NCBI GenBank assembly: GCA_020631735.1
Contig: CM036170.1
Span: 63,503,737-63,567,736 of the forward strand
DNA from: Saccharum officinarum
Taxonomy: Eukaryota; Streptophyta; Magnoliopsida; Poales; Poaceae
Direction: 5' to 3'
DNA length: 64,000 nucleotides
The notes under the pieces: model-generated
What the model was told of the DNA's origin: nothing
Seen by the model: the letters and a program-made list of their open reading frames with translations, nothing else
The model's database searches: none
Translations under genes and position numbers: made by a program
In this document: piece after piece, positions 20,739 through 33,282 of the stretch
Layout: every line of letters starts with the position of its first letter
Position numbering within the stretch: position 1 is the first letter of the stretch

Positions 20739-21735
20739 GATTAGACCTGAGCGTCCATCCATTTGGACGCCGCACGCATCACTCCGCCTGGCTGCTGCCA
20801 CCTTCTCCGGCGGCGCACCCCATTCATGCCGCTCGCTCCCACGCCTTTGCGCGCGCCGCCTGCTTCTGCCATCCTCATTCTCGTCCTCCCCACATATCAA
20901 TGTCTCTCTCGCATCTACTGGCAGCAGAGCGCCTCCCTGACCTCTTCCCCAACCCTAGCGCCATCGGGATGCCTCGCTGCCGTGGGCCGCCACCGCTGCC
21001 CCTACCGATGGCCACTGGGCGCACGTGCCGGGGCGCCTCAGGTCGCCCCCGGTCGAGCCAAGGGCACATACGAGCGCAACCGGCGCTGGTGGTGCTCGTG
21101 CGCCGCCGCTCGCCGCCGGCTCCCACCCTGACGGCCGGAATCGACCGGCCCTAGCCTCCCCTCCCCTATGCTGCAAATGTATGTTTCAAGTGTTTCAGAT
21201 GTTTTCAGAGGTATGTTGCAAGTGTTTTATATGGATGCTGCAAAAGTGGATTGAGATGTTGCATATATTGCATGTGTTTCAGAGGTATGTGTTGCAAGCG
21301 TTGTTCAAAATATTTTATCTATTTCAGACGTATGTTATAAGTGTTTTATCTAGGTGTTGTATATGTTTCACACATATGTTGCAAGTGCACGTTCCAACTG
21401 TTTGATCCGTTTCAATTGTATGTTGCAGTAAGTATTTCATGTTGCAAGTGCAAACCCCCGTGTTGGTGTCGATGAGGGCGATAGGGCCGGGTCACGGCCT
21501 TCGACGCGCGGAGGAGGCGAAGGGTGTGAAAGAGACGGGGACGAGTCATGTGGGCGTCGAGGAAGAGGCGAGCACGGTGCTGGTGTGGAAGAGGCAGAGA
21601 CGAGTCATCACGGTGGCGTGGGCAGCGGAGCGGAAGCGGACGGTCCAGATGCGGGCACGAGACACAGAGCTAGTGTGGGCGACGCGCGAATCTGAGCAGA
21701 TGGGCCGAGCATGCGCGAGCGCTAGTCTCATAAAT
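20739..21735. mobile_element. MULE-like element with TTGCAAGTGTTT-type repeats
   Basis: The left end has TAGACCTGAGCGTCCATCC and the right end CGAGCGCTAGTCTCAT, which match only loosely in inverted orientation. From 21170 to 21450 there is an array of variants of ATGTTGCAAGTGTTTCA with a spacing of roughly 30-60 bp, a pattern common in grass Mutator-like elements. 20760-21160 is GC-rich and could be captured sequence. Ends and class are tentative. Confidence 0.4.
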
Positions 21736-22429
21736 AAAAACAGGTATCCTCTTTGTCGCGGTACCACATCGGCATGGAGAAGTGATGATGGCCACGACTG
21801 GGCGGCTCGTGCTCCAGCTATGTAACCAAAATTCCTTTTTCTTGGTCTTCATCCTTTTTGTTTATCTTTTCTAGAGCATTGGATTGGATCCTTCCGTGGT
21901 TCCATCATGTCATGCATCGTGCATGTGTTGCCTGTTGGCGCGTGTGTCCTCCGCTTCGTGCTGGGAAGCTACTTTTTGGAACCGAGTCTAGAACCCCAAG
22001 CAGTCGAGTACGGAGTACCCAGTAAAGCTCGACCGGTCGACGTCAGCGCGCTAAGAATTCAGTGAGACTTCCTCTTCTGATGCAAGGGGAAAACGAAACC
22101 ATCCATGAACACGCGCCGTCAGTCGGACAGTGCCGGCGCGGTGCAGCTGCTGCCTGCTGCGTTGGACCCAGTCCATTCAATTTAGATCTCTGGTCAATTG
22201 TGTTTGACTAATTGGGCCACCGGCTGATCGAGTTCGGATTGCCTACTCATTCAATTAGCGAGGTGCAATTGCATGCGCACTCATTTTTCGGCATTGGCGA
22301 GTCCCCGCCGGAAATGCATTCGATTAAAAGTCAATCTGCAGGTTAGACTTGATCGATAATCCACAGCTGAAGCTTGGCAATCTGGTAAAAGATGCACAGC
22401 TAGAACTACGCCGATCAGCTGTACCCCCA

Positions 22430-23580
22430 CACGCCACCAGATCCACCTTCATCGACTCCTTCAGATAGATTGTCGTGACGCTGGTGCTTTGTTCTTGTAC
22501 CATATTATTAATTAATTTTGCTTTTGACATTCTGAGTCTACTCTGTTTCGTTCCAAGTTATAGGTGGATTTAAGTATCTACAACATCAAATAAGTTTTAT
22601 TATTTTTCATTCATGAAATATATCTTGATAGTACACTTATTTGAAATTTTAGATGTTAACATATTTTTTTTAAAAAAATAGTGACTAAAGTTACTATCCT
22701 CATCCCCAGAAAAAAATGCAATTCTTCCTTTTCGTTGAGTCAAACAATTTTAAGTTTCACCAAATCCATAAAAAAATTACTAACATCTATAGTACTAAAT
22801 AAGTATCATTAGAATAACTATAGAATATATTTTTTATAATAAATCTATTTGAAGACATAAGTGTTGATACTATTTTTTATAAACTCGATCAAACTTTTGA
22901 AAATTTAACTTGTTCTATATCTAGAATTGAAAGGAGTAGCAGAAAAGTTAGACATAAATGAAACTAAGGTAACAAACAATTTTAAAGTAAAGCGGGTATG
23001 TATAGGCGGAGAAGAATAGTTAGATAATACCTCCTCCGTTTGGTTGTTTCATGTTCTTATTATTCCATTATTATTGTTAATATTTGCTTTTTGAAAGTTT
23101 GAAAGAACGAGTGAACCCCAAAAAAAAAACAATTGGCTGGTCATCGCACAAAATCATCTGTATGCCACAAGCCACCTGATCCAGCGTCATCTGCTCCACA
23201 TAGATTTGCCGTGACGCCGATGCTTTGTTCTGATCCCATATTAATTTTGCTTTTGCTATTCTAGTTTCTACTCTATTCTAATTTAACCAAATTTATATAA
23301 AAATAAACTGCCACATTAAAGTGGTTTTATTAAACTATATATTTTTATAGTGCACCTATTGAACTTGTAGATTTTGACAGTTTTTTTTAAAAATAAATTA
23401 GTTAAATTTAGAGACATTTGATTTAGAACAATGTTAAAATAGCCTATAGTTTGGAAGGGAAGACTAGTAAGATTTTGGGGGAAAAGAAGGTTAGATACTA
23501 ATTCAATCATTTTCTTTTTCTTATTCCATTACTAAAAATGGCTATTGTTCAGATTTGTTTATGAAAGTTTAGAATAACTA
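22430..23580. repeat. Diverged tandem segmental duplication, about 735-bp spacing
   Basis: The phrase CGTGACGC-G-TGCTTTGTTCT, followed by a CCATATTA...ATTTTGCTTTTG block and then CTACTCT, occurs at about 22475-22545 and again at about 23210-23280. Both are followed by similar AT-rich stretches with KATTTGAAATT/TTTAGA-like blocks. Many indels separate the copies. No coding content. Confidence 0.55.
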
Positions 23581-24113
23581 GGGAAGCTAAATACGGCCAT
23601 TTTCAATTGTCACAGTACCGGCCGTCTGCCAACGGAGGCCCATGAAAACATGACACGATCTGGTCGTGGCCCACCAGGAAAGCGCTCAGCTGGACCGGCT
23701 CGGTGGCTCCGGCTGACGCTCTACTGAAATAGTGGTCAGTAGCGACAGTCAGCGACGATATTATGCTCCTTATCTGTTATTCTGCAAATTAGTATACTGC
23801 CACATGCTCCCTCTGTCACTTTTACCTACAGTATTAAATCAGATAAAAAATATATAAAAATAATTATGATATTAAATAAGTATCATTATAGATTCATCAT
23901 GAAATATTTTCACAATATATCTATTTATAATCATAATTGGTGATACTATTTTTTTTATAAATTTAGTCAGGAAATAGTTTGACTTGGATCATAAATAGAA
24001 GTTTCTTTTTTTTTTGGATAGAGAGAGTATGTGTCTAGAAATGCATAGCTTTGTCGGAGCATGGCCTGACGTCACTCGCTGCCGCATAGTTGCCTTGTCC
24101 GTGGCATGGGCAG

Positions 24114-24330
24114 TAGGGATGGATTCAGATCAGATATGAATGGAATCAATCGAATTTGAATACCACAATTTACCAGATTTTGTTTGAATTCAAAAACAAT
24201 TATGAATGTTATCGGATAAGGATAAAGACAGAAAGTTTGAATCTGGACTCACATTCAGATATCTACTTTATTTTGAGGGTAACAAATATCTATTTGATTC
24301 ATTGATTGTTTTACAAGAACAGAATCATTA
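24114..24330. mobile_element. TAGGGATG-family hAT-like MITE, one end
   Basis: TAGGGATGGATTCAGATCAG at 24114 begins a run of GAATTTGAAT and GGATAAGGATAAAGAC-type motifs. It resembles the inverted end at about 26100-26134 (which reads CCGTTTTCATCCCTA). The right boundary is unclear. Confidence 0.45.
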
Positions 24331-24665
24331 TACAAATAGGGATTAAACTTAAGATGTGAAAAAAAAACAACACACACATTTTTGCAAACTCACAAATTAT
24401 AGTAAAATAGTGAGCAAACAACAGTTTTTACGTAATATTAAAAATAACTTTTGTTTTTCACAAAACCATTAAAAATCCATGAAAAGAACATGATGAATGT
24501 TAGAAGATATACATGTACCCATGAATACCCATGCTCCATCGACGGTACATCAAGTCATCAAGAGGCTCGGGTTTGAAAAATAAAGTCACCGGAACTCCGA
24601 TTAGAGGCGTCACCAGTCGGCCACGTCTCCTAGCCATGCGCCCAAGCGGTCGCTCAAATATTCCG

Positions 24666-25522
24666 GAGAAAATTTCCTATTTGACACCGAAAATAATGCT
24701 CCTTTCTTATTTGGCACTGAAACTAAAATTCTTTCATATATGTCCTCCAGTTGAGTTTTTCTTTCATATTTGATATTTCCGTCAGTTCAGACAGCTAACG
24801 GTGTTAGGTCATAGGAGAAATGTCTGTTTTACCCCTATGCTGTATAACTACTGTAGGCTCCAGTAGTGCAGAATGGGGTTGATCGGTTACCTGCAGAAGG
24901 TCTTAAGCAGCATAGCACTGAACGATTTTTATATTTAAATCCTTTCTTTAATAAATATTTCAATATTAACCGTCCCAGAAAATAATTTGCATCCGGTAGC
25001 TGTTTTTGGTCGCGTCATTCCCAATGGCGCGACCAAATAACATAGTCGTGCCATATGCGTTGGCGTGACAAGATACGGCATATTCGACGGCGTTTCCAAC
25101 ATGAAAAAGTTTGTCGCGCCACCCCTGTTGGCGTGACAGTACAGTCTTGTCGCGCCACCGGGAATGACGCGACAAGACTGAATTTTTGAAAAATCATAAC
25201 TCTTCAATACGACGTCGGATGAAGATGATTTTTATATGAAAATTGTAGCTCTCGATGAGATCTACAACTTTGTAGTTTTGAGTTTTTTTGTTTGACGACG
25301 TTAAAATGCTCAAAAAATTATATAAACTTTTAGCATCAAAAAGGGCATTTTGGTCTTTTGTTGTTGCCTTACTTAGCCAACTAACGGTAGTTGCTAACAG
25401 AGCTGACGGAAATGTCAAATAGGAAAGAAAAACTCGAAGGGAGGACATATAGGAAAGAATTTTAGTTTCAGTGTCAAATAGGAGAAGAGCATTATTTCTA
25501 GGGTCAAATAGTAAATTTTCTC
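24666..25522. mobile_element. 857-bp long-TIR (foldback) element with 8-bp target duplication
   Basis: The terminal inverted repeats are at least 120 bp, starting GAGAAAATTTCCTATTTGAC at the left and ending with the imperfect reverse complement at the right. They are flanked by ATATTCCG at 24658-24665 and 25523-25530. An 8-bp duplication is typical of hAT-type elements. Between the TIRs, 25008-25180 contains four imperfect palindromic modules of the form GTCGCGCCA...TGGCGTGAC. No transposase frame is present, so it must be mobilised in trans. Confidence 0.85.
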
Positions 25523-25559
25523 ATATTCCGTGGAGAGAAACGCTATCCGAGCACAACAA

Positions 25560-25720
25560 GAGCAGCAGCGCACGGGGCGCGCTTAGTCTGGATAACGAGC
25601 CAGCTCCCCTCGTTAAGTAATGAGCCAAGCCAAGCTCGTTATTTTAACGAGCCAAAAGGCCAGCTCAGCTCGGCTTGTTTATGAGTTAGAGCCGGTTCGT
25701 TAAGCTCATGAGCCAGGTAT
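25560..25720. repeat. GAGCCAGCTC/CGTTAAG motif-rich segment
   Basis: Several copies of AACGAGCCA, GAGCCAAGCC and GTTAAG on both strands, typical of ends of a grass hAT-like MITE family. A partly inverted counterpart (GAGCTGGCTCG) occurs at 26892. Element boundaries cannot be fixed. Confidence 0.35.
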
Positions 25721-25869
25721 TAAAAAAATACATAAAATATAATATTTGCATTTATTTAAAACTTGAGAGTAGTAATAATACAAAAATAATACATCCAAAA
25801 GTCTTAGATTGAACAAAAAATTAATATATGCTAACATTTATAAAGTATAACTAGATATATGCCAAAACG

Positions 25870-26134
25870 GTACAGATATTTTCCGACCGTATTCGAGACC
25901 AAATCCGTTTAGAGGGGTTTTAATCCGTCCGTATCCGAGTCCGGATATTTAACATCCGATACCGTATCCGTATCCGAATATTTAAATCACATATTTATGA
26001 TGTCGATATCCAATCGTATCATATCCGTCATTTTTTATACTATCCGTATTCGAATCCGAATCCGGACATAAATATGAAAACAAATACGATATCAGTGATA
26101 TCCGTCCGTATCCGATCCGTTTTCATCCCTAGTT
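25870..26134. mobile_element. hAT-like MITE rich in TATCCG motifs
   Basis: Dense variants of CCGTATCCG and GGATATT (25880-26120), ending CCGTTTTCATCCCTA at 26134. The terminus and composition match a common grass MITE group with TAGGGATGAAAACGG ends. The left end is not clear. Confidence 0.55.
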
Positions 26135-26318
26135 ACACGGGGTCCATGTTTCTTTTTTTATTAAACCTTAATATTTGGACACAGATGTGTGAGCTCTGAG
26201 GATTTTGTGCGGACACGTGGATCCGGTCTTTGTGTTGAAACCGATGATTTGTATCGAATGTGGACATATGAGCAGGAATCGAGATTTGGTACCGAACAGA
26301 TTTTGGTAAAATAACATA

Positions 26319-26534
26319 TACCCTCTCCGTCCCTAAATAAGTGTTATTCTTGTTTTTTAAGGAGTAAAACACTTTTAACTTTGACCAAATATATATAAGA
26401 AAATTATAATACATAATTAGTATCATTAGATAGATTGTTGAATCTATTTTTATAGTAAATTTATTTTTATAGATATAAACTTAAGAAAGTTTGTCAGACA
26501 TGCAACAACATTTATTTTGAAATGGAAGTAGTAT
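26319..26534. mobile_element. Stowaway-like MITE, degraded
   Basis: It starts TACCCTCTCCGTCCC and ends AAATGGAAGTAGTA, a degraded inverted pair of the CTCCCTCCGT type. The interior has ACTTTGACCAAATATATATAAG and AGTATCATTAGAT, landmarks of Stowaway elements. Confidence 0.65.
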
Positions 26535-28424
26535 AAAATATGCCTGGTAGAGTCGAATTAAAGAAACACCTCATTCCTTCCTCGTGGAGTTAAACCTGCA
26601 TGAACACTACTGCTCCCTCCGTTTATGTGCTAACATATATAAAGTATAATAATATACTATAGTATTACACCATACATTCCTGGTCCATACTCCACATAAT
26701 ACAAAATGCGTCCATAAGTATCCATACATGCAAAAAAAACGGCAAAGTTATAATAATTCTAAGTTTATAGGGTCTAGATCAGTCATCAACCAATTGTAAA
26801 ATGAAAGACATAAAGTAATATAAAACTAATATAAATTATGTTATTTTTTTTTCTCTGAAAGCGTGGCTCCTTTAACTCAAGAGCAGCTTACGAGCTGGCT
26901 CGAGTTGTCTCATCATAAATCTCGGCCGAGCCAGCCAGAAGCCCAGCGAGCCGACGAGCTCCGAATTTTTCGTCTTAGGTGCGCCTCATATCCGTGCCTG
27001 CGAGGGGATTATGCTATCTGCCCCTTCTATTCTGGGCTAGAGCTAACTGGGCTACCAGCTAAAATTTGCTTGGCCCATAAACATCCCATTACCACCTATG
27101 TCAACAGCAAGCCCAGAAGGAGTCTTTTTTTTTTTCTCCAATCGCCCAGGAGGAGGCTTTCTTCTCCAATCGGCAGGAACAGATGCTGTCGCCGCCGCCG
27201 CCGCTTCTTCAAGCAAGCAACAAAAATCATCACCGGCCATGGATTCAAAGAGGTAAAAAACAGTGAGGTCTCTTGAGGCTCGACAGCCAGTAGCTGAGAT
27301 AAAGACAACTCATAAAAAATAACATAGTTGTCAATAAATATTTCATCAATTAAATATATCAACTAATCAATAAAATATATAAATATTATTATTAATAGTA
27401 AATAAAGTAAAGTATTTTTAAATAATATGATAATCCATAATTCCATATTAAAATTGATTAAAGCTAACCTTTATTTATCATTAGTAATGTTAAAAATAAC
27501 ATAATGTCATTATCCATATAGATAGCTTTTAAATAGTTCATATGATAAATATCATTTGTAATATTAAAATTAATGTAACTAATATTAGTAATTAGTCAGA
27601 TATATAAGTTTTAAATGGTTTTAGCGGGTACTTTGTTCTTTTTAGAACAAATAATATCAGATACTAAATATCTTTACACATACAAATATGGAATTGAAAG
27701 AAAAAATAACAAAAAGGAATATTAGAATTAAACACGAACACATATGTTTATATTAATATTTTAGTGGATACAAATATCGACTAATTTAGATGTTCATACA
27801 TCAAAAATTATAGGCAGATGGTTACCTACTATTATGCTACATCAGGTGTAGTCATGTCTCCACGATAACGAGGAAACCCCGAAAGCTGTCAATCCCTCGC
27901 CGTCCTGCCGCCTACGGCCTACTGCTCTCCCCACAAATCGGCATAAAACTCTACTCTCTGTTTTGCCCGCGCCGCCCATATGTCACACCGCTTGCCCACT
28001 GGCATTGGCCGTCGACGTGAGGTCACCAAAGTAGGCACAGAGATGGGGAACGAGCAGAGGTCAGGTTCCTCTTGCCATTTCTGTTTGTCTGAATTGCAAT
28101 GGGGGTTTTTAGTTTACAGCCCACTCCTTATAATTACACACGATGGCTGGCCATTGGCCCCACTCATCATAGACACACAGGAATACATGTAAATGAAATG
28201 ATGTCTCTCTCCTTCGAAGGCGCACTCCCACCAGGGCGCTTCCCTTACTTCATCGCAGCGTAACGTGTGACACCATCCGTTCGGCCTCCTCGCACGCTCC
28301 CAAATCCCTCCCATCTGCGCTTCCAAAGCCAGCAGCCGGCGGGCCCCTCTACAAAAGCAGGCGGCTTGCGCGTAGCAGCTGCCTGAGCCAGTACGCCTCG
28401 GCGAGCACGCGGAGCAGACAAGAG
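26535..28424. other. Intergenic and epoxide hydrolase upstream region
   Basis: 26865-27250 is moderately GC-rich with a GAGCTGGCTCG block and a CCGCCGCCGCC run but no recognised protein. 27290-27850 is very AT-rich and featureless. From about 27900 the composition rises to the GC-rich upstream region of the gene at 28425. No TATA box is convincing. Confidence 0.4.
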
Positions 28425-31220
28425 ATGGAGGGGGTGCGGCACCGGACGGTGGAGGCGAACGGAGTGCGCCTGCACGTGGCGGAGGCTGGGCCCGAGGAGG
28501 GCGGCGCCCCCGTGGTGCTGCTCCTTCACGGCTTCCCGGACCTCTGGTACGGCTGGCGCCACCAGATGGCCGCCCTGGCGGCGCGCGGCTACCGCGCCGT
28601 GGCCCCGGACCTCCGCGGCTACGGCGACTCTGACTCCCCGCCCGACGCGTCCAGCTACACCACCTTCCATGTCGTCGGGGACCTCGTCGCGCTCATCTCC
28701 GACCTCGGCCAGCCCCAGGTTTTACTGCAGCAATCCGTTCGATTCGTTGCACTGCCCCAAGCTGCGAAGCAGAAGCGCGACGTTGACTTTTTTTTTGATC
28801 GGGTTATCTTCTCGCTGCAGGTGTTCGTCGTGGGGCACGATTGGGGCGCCATCGTGGCGTGGCAGCTGTGTCTGCTCCGGCCGGACCTGGTGCGGGCGCT
28901 CGTGAACCTCAGCGTCGTGTACCACCCCCGGCGGCCGGAGATGAGCCCGCTCCAGGCCATCAGGGCTGTCTGTGGCGAAGACTACTACATGTGCCGCTTC
29001 CAGGTAAACAAGTGGAGTGCTCTGTTTCCATTCCCATTGCATACTGCTACTGCAGTCTCCTAGGGGCCAGGCAGGATCAATCAATGGTCTTATTTATGAT
29101 GAGTAGTCATGTTCCGTCCTCTGCCCAGATAACCATTCGTTCGTGCCTTTGGCATTATTCTCGTTGACTCGTTTAATTTGGTAGATTGGTTGGATGGATG
29201 CTGGAATGATTTCTTGGTGCCTCAATTTGATTCTCCTAGCTGTTAAAATCACTGAGGAAGGATCGGATTTGGCACCGCCGCACAGATAATACTGGGAGTG
29301 GCCAATAACAGCTAGGAGTATCACAGTTGCCGATAGATAAGGGTGACGAAATAAATGCTAATTGGAAACTTTTCATTTTAAAAAAATGAAGTACAGCCCC
29401 TAGACTCAATTGAGAGGTTGTTAGCAGATCATTTTATAGAAACTTGAATACTTACTCCCGTGATTTCTTTGTCCTTACAACAAATTAATATCAACATAGT
29501 AACAGTTATATGCAAGGTTTCTCCCAGTATAATGATACACAACTCTTCTACGTGTTCGAGGAGAAAAAACAGTTTTGTGCAAGGGTCCATATAAAAGCAT
29601 TGTTTACTGGAAATATCAAGCCTTCTTTGGACCTCTATAATGAACATCAGCATGCAGCACCAGGTCTTTTAGAGATGTAAAACTTAACTAACTATTCATA
29701 TTGTCTTACTAATTTTAGTTGATTTAAATTTTCAAGGGCAATAACAATTCTGGCCCTGTTCATCCGGCTTATAATCCGTCTTTTTAGCTTGTTTTTTCAG
29801 CCAGAACAGTATTTTTCTCTCACAACAAATCAGCCAACAGTGTTTTTTCAGTCGTCTTATCAGCCCAGCCGAACGGGGCCTTGTTGGATGTCACGGTCTT
29901 GAAATCATCTACTTTGTCGCATTTCCATAGTGCGGTTGTGTGGAACTAGCTATTTTAATTCTATATTATGATATATTTTGGGCGTATCAATGTCCCTTTA
30001 GACATGTTTTTTTCTTTTCTTTTCTGAAAAATACTGCACATTTGAATTACATAAGAATGCATACAGGAACCTGGTGTTGCTGAAGCTGAATTCGCTCTGT
30101 ATGACATCAAGTCTGTGTTTAAGAAGACATTCGGCATGCGCAAGCCAGCTGCTCTTATTCTACCTAAGGACATGAGCTTCTTTGACTCTCTGGATTCAGA
30201 TGGAACTTGTCCTCCATGGCTATCAGAGGAAGATATTTCCTACTATGCAGAAAAATTTGCAAAAACAGGCTTTACTGGAGGATTTAACTACTACAGATGC
30301 ATAGACAGGTATGTGTCTTACGGTCAGTTAACAATTTTGATTTTGCAGTTTACTTCTTTATTGATGCAACCAACCATTTACCATCCAACAATTTCTTGTT
30401 TTTATTTGTCATGGGATAACTGAAACTCAGTTCACGTTTGATTGGACGAATGCTATTTATTTGATATTTTGTAGTGCATACCTTTATGATTTTACTGTTG
30501 TTTATTCTTTCAAATGTTCCAAGTTGATTTGATTTTAATTTACACTTTTTTTGCGGGGTTTGGGTATGTGTGGGTGGGGGTTCGTTTTAGCTTTGTGTGA
30601 AGCAAAACTTTTTTAAGTTTGATCAATCTTATAGAGAAGATTGTCAACATTTATAACACCTAGTAGGTATAATATGAAAACATGTTTCGTGTCATACTTA
30701 TTTGGTAATATAAATACTGTCTTAGACTTGGTCAAATGTAAGATAGTTTGAAAGTCTTAGGATAACTAGAATCTCAAGTTTTCTGAGATGGGCTTAGTAT
30801 AATGTTTGAAAGGGAGAGGAATTAATGACATATATGTTTACGTTTTACGTGTTACTGAACTAGATTTCACTTGGTGCTAGCCACTGTAAATTCAATCTTT
30901 ATGTACAAAGGCTTTATTCAGAGCTAACAGAGGCATTTGTAAGGTCTCACGAGATCCATGTTGTGTCATGTAGGAGTTGGGAGCTTTCTGCACCATGGAC
31001 TGGAGCTCAGATAAAAGTTCCGTCGAAATTCATTGTTGGGGACCTAGACATTACATACAACGCCCCGGGGGTACCAGACTACGTTCACAAGGGTGGCTTC
31101 AAGGCAAGCGTGCCAAATCTAGAGGACGTGGTTGTTATGGAGGGAGCGAGCCACTTCATCAACCAGGAGAAGCCTAACGAGGTCTCTGATCACATCTGCG
31201 AGTTCTTTAGCAAGTTCTGA
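28425..31220 (+). CDS. Soluble epoxide hydrolase (alpha/beta hydrolase), four exons
   Basis: Exons 28425-28718, 28821-29003, 30067-30308 and 30974-31220 join in phase with GT-AG introns (966 nt, 321 residues), a normal length for plant soluble epoxide hydrolases. The enzyme adds water to epoxides (epoxy fatty acids, stress or cutin-type substrates) through a covalent aspartyl ester. Visible features are the oxyanion motif HGFP (35-38), nucleophile elbow VGHDWGA (D105), lid tyrosines in EDYYM (153/154) and FNYYR (234/235), acid in VGDLDIT (D265), and His in GASHF (H300). All catalytic residues are kept, so it should be active. Intron 1 is only 102 bp, divisible by three and free of stops. Introns 2 and 3 contain MITE-like DNA. 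The start is the first ATG, and MEGVRHRTVEANG matches the usual family N-terminus. Confidence 0.95.
29752..29880. mobile_element. CTGTTC-family hAT-like MITE in epoxide hydrolase intron 2
   Basis: The ends read GGCCCTGTTC and GAACGGGGCC (inverted). The interior has GGCTTATAA, ATTTTTCTCTCACAACAAA and CAGCC repeats, as in the copy at 43974-44084. It sits wholly inside intron 2. Confidence 0.75.
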
Positions 31221-31325
31221 TATGTACAAGAAAGATCTCAAGGAGCCATTATATGCTTCTGAGCTATTTTTATGTCAAAGCGGTTGCGAGTGTCACCATA
31301 CAATACAAATATGCGATCTAAATAA

Positions 31326-31553
31326 GGGGTTTTTGTTTGAGGAGTTAAAGTTTAACAAACACTGTAGCATTTTCGTCTTATTTGACAAAAAGTTTCCAAT
31401 CTTGACTAATTAGGCTTAATAGATTCGTCTCATAAATTACTCCTAATCTGTGTCGACATGCATGCAATTAGTCTACATTTAGTACTCTATGCATTTGAGG
31501 GAACATTGATGTGATGGGAGTTAAACTTTAACACATTGAAACCAAACCGGCCC
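31326..31553. mobile_element. Tourist-like MITE downstream of the epoxide hydrolase
   Basis: A 228-bp element flanked by TAA (31323-31325 and 31554-31556). The right end reads AACCAAACCGGCCC. The interior has GAGTTAAAGTTTAACAAACAC, TTAATAGATTCGTCTC, and TGATGTGATGGGAG, the same family as 12112-12342. Confidence 0.8.
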
Positions 31554-31613
31554 TAAAATTCGTCTGTGTCTCTGATCAAAGTTTTGAAGATCTTCACTTC
31601 TGACAGAGTGTTA

Positions 31614-31829
31614 GGGCCTGTTTGGTTTGGGTGTTAAAGTTTAACAAATACTGTAGCACTTTCGTCTTATTTGACAAAAAGTTTTCAATTTTAGACTAAT
31701 TAGGCTTAATAGATTCGTCTCGATTGTGTCGACATGTATGCAATTAGTCTACATTTAATACTCCATGCATTTGCCACAACATTTATGTGATGGGAGTTAA
31801 ACTTTAACATGTGGTAACCAAACGGGGCC
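31614..31829. mobile_element. Second Tourist-like MITE of the same family
   Basis: A 216-bp element flanked by TTA (31611-31613 and 31830-31832), with ends GGGCCTGTTTGGTTTGG and AACCAAACGGGGCC. It lies 60 bp from the copy at 31326-31553 in the same orientation but has a separate target duplication, so it inserted independently. Confidence 0.85.
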
Positions 31830-31993
31830 TTAATGCCTTCGTACTGCATTGAAGTTTTAACATGTGTTTGATTGAAGTTTTAACATGTGTGTGTTTGGTT
31901 TGAGGGAGGACTTGTTTCAATGCAACCGGCTGGTTCACCCGCCCACCCTCCGCCGATCCCAATCGGCGCCGCATTGCCACTCCGACGTGGCCC

Positions 31994-32100
31994 TACCCTG
32001 TTCGTTTCGCTGAAATTTGGCTTATGCTGATGCTTATATTGAAATATTGTGAGAGAAAACACTGTTCTTTCGCTGAAAAGTACTGCTGAAGTAGTATAAA
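31994..32100. mobile_element. CTGTTC-family MITE remnant
   Basis: It starts CCCTGTTCG and contains GGCTTATGCTGATGC and ATATTGTGAGAGAAAACAC, the family core in reverse orientation. The other end is degraded. A further weak fragment with GGTTATAAGTCGGCTGATG lies at about 32713-32820. Confidence 0.5.
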
Positions 32101-32413
32101 ATACATAAACTAGCAGCAGGAGGAGGGGGAAGATTATTTCCTTCAGACAACCAGACATACATCTCGGCCAGCAATTGCTCTCGACAAGGCCCAAGTACAA
32201 TACAAAAGTAGCAGCACTACTAGGCGCATCAAAGAGGGGGAAGATTATTCAGAGAACCGGACACACATCTCTATCTCTAGTCTACTGTTCCTCTTTCTCT
32301 TCTAGTCCTCTCTCAAGTACCCAGATCTCTTGCTTCTAGTATCTTCTAGAACCTCCTAGTGTCTTTCCCCTAGCACCTACTCCCCTGCTTGCTGCTTGTT
32401 ATTGGAGAAGTGA

Positions 32414-32700
32414 TTGAGGTTGTTGCTAACATTTCTGCGCCACGAGATGAGCGGCATGCGGCAAGTGGTCGGCTGCTACCTCTCCTACCAGAGGTCCAGA
32501 GCCTTGCCATCATCGACCCGGCCTCTGGCTACCAGCCCCTCTATGACAATTAGCAAGGACCAGTCCGTTCATCTCCGTCATCGTCCGGGTCAGCGGCAAG
32601 ATCTACATCCAACAAGACCTCAGAGGCTGGCTGTCCGCCACCGGACACATGTTCAGGGCTAGCAACGACTGCGAGGTCACCACGCACTTGGTAACGTAGG
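32414..32700 (+). pseudogene. Unassigned coding-like fragment
   Basis: Two adjoining frames look protein-like (VQSLAIIDPASGYQPLYDN at about 32490, and ISVIVRVSGKIYIQQDLRGW from about 32570), with a stop and frame change between them. I do not recognise the family. It may be a captured or decayed exon. Confidence 0.25.
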
Positions 32701-33282
32701 TGGCCTTTCCATTCGGCTGATGACTTTTGCGGTTATAAGTCGGCTGATGCTATTTTATTACGAGGAAAAAAAATACGGTACCACAGCTATAAGCCGGACT
32801 GTAAGTTCAGGCGAACAAGGCACCCAAGGTGTTTGGAGAAGATTCGAGGACATGCTGGACGGGTGGGCTCGGTGGGGAAGACAATAAGGGGTGACGGTGA
32901 GCTAGACTTCCAGTATCTAGAAAACCAGTTAGCCCACACTCCACAATCCATCTATATTGTGTCACACGGTTCTCGTCGGTGCTGAGGACTAGGATGTGAG
33001 GATTGGATAACCTGCTATGTAAACTGTTTTTCCTTAGCTCAACAACAACGCATTGTTTATATGCCGAGACATGCACGAAAAATTTAAAACAAAAAATTTA
33101 TTGAAGTTCTGATTGCATATCAACAACATGTATCATGTGGTTTAACTCTGTAGCAGCACTATCCTCTGCAGAGGACATCACGACGATGACTTGAGCAGAC
33201 TCACTGGACCATCAGCGGCAGCCGACATGCGACTTCTTTAGATTCTCAATCCAACGTCTGCGACTTAGCAAGCAACATCTAG

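Noticed and set aside
24114..26134. One 2-kb hAT element with TAGGGATG / CATCCCTA ends
   Set aside because: The inverted ends are similar, but the interior contains an independent long-TIR element and at least one other repeat, and the subterminal sequences diverge. Two separate family members is the simpler reading.
28425..29063. Epoxide hydrolase as a single 212-codon open frame
   Set aside because: The frame runs through a 102-bp intron with consensus GT-AG sites and then into intron 2. The four-exon model restores the full family length and catalytic residues.
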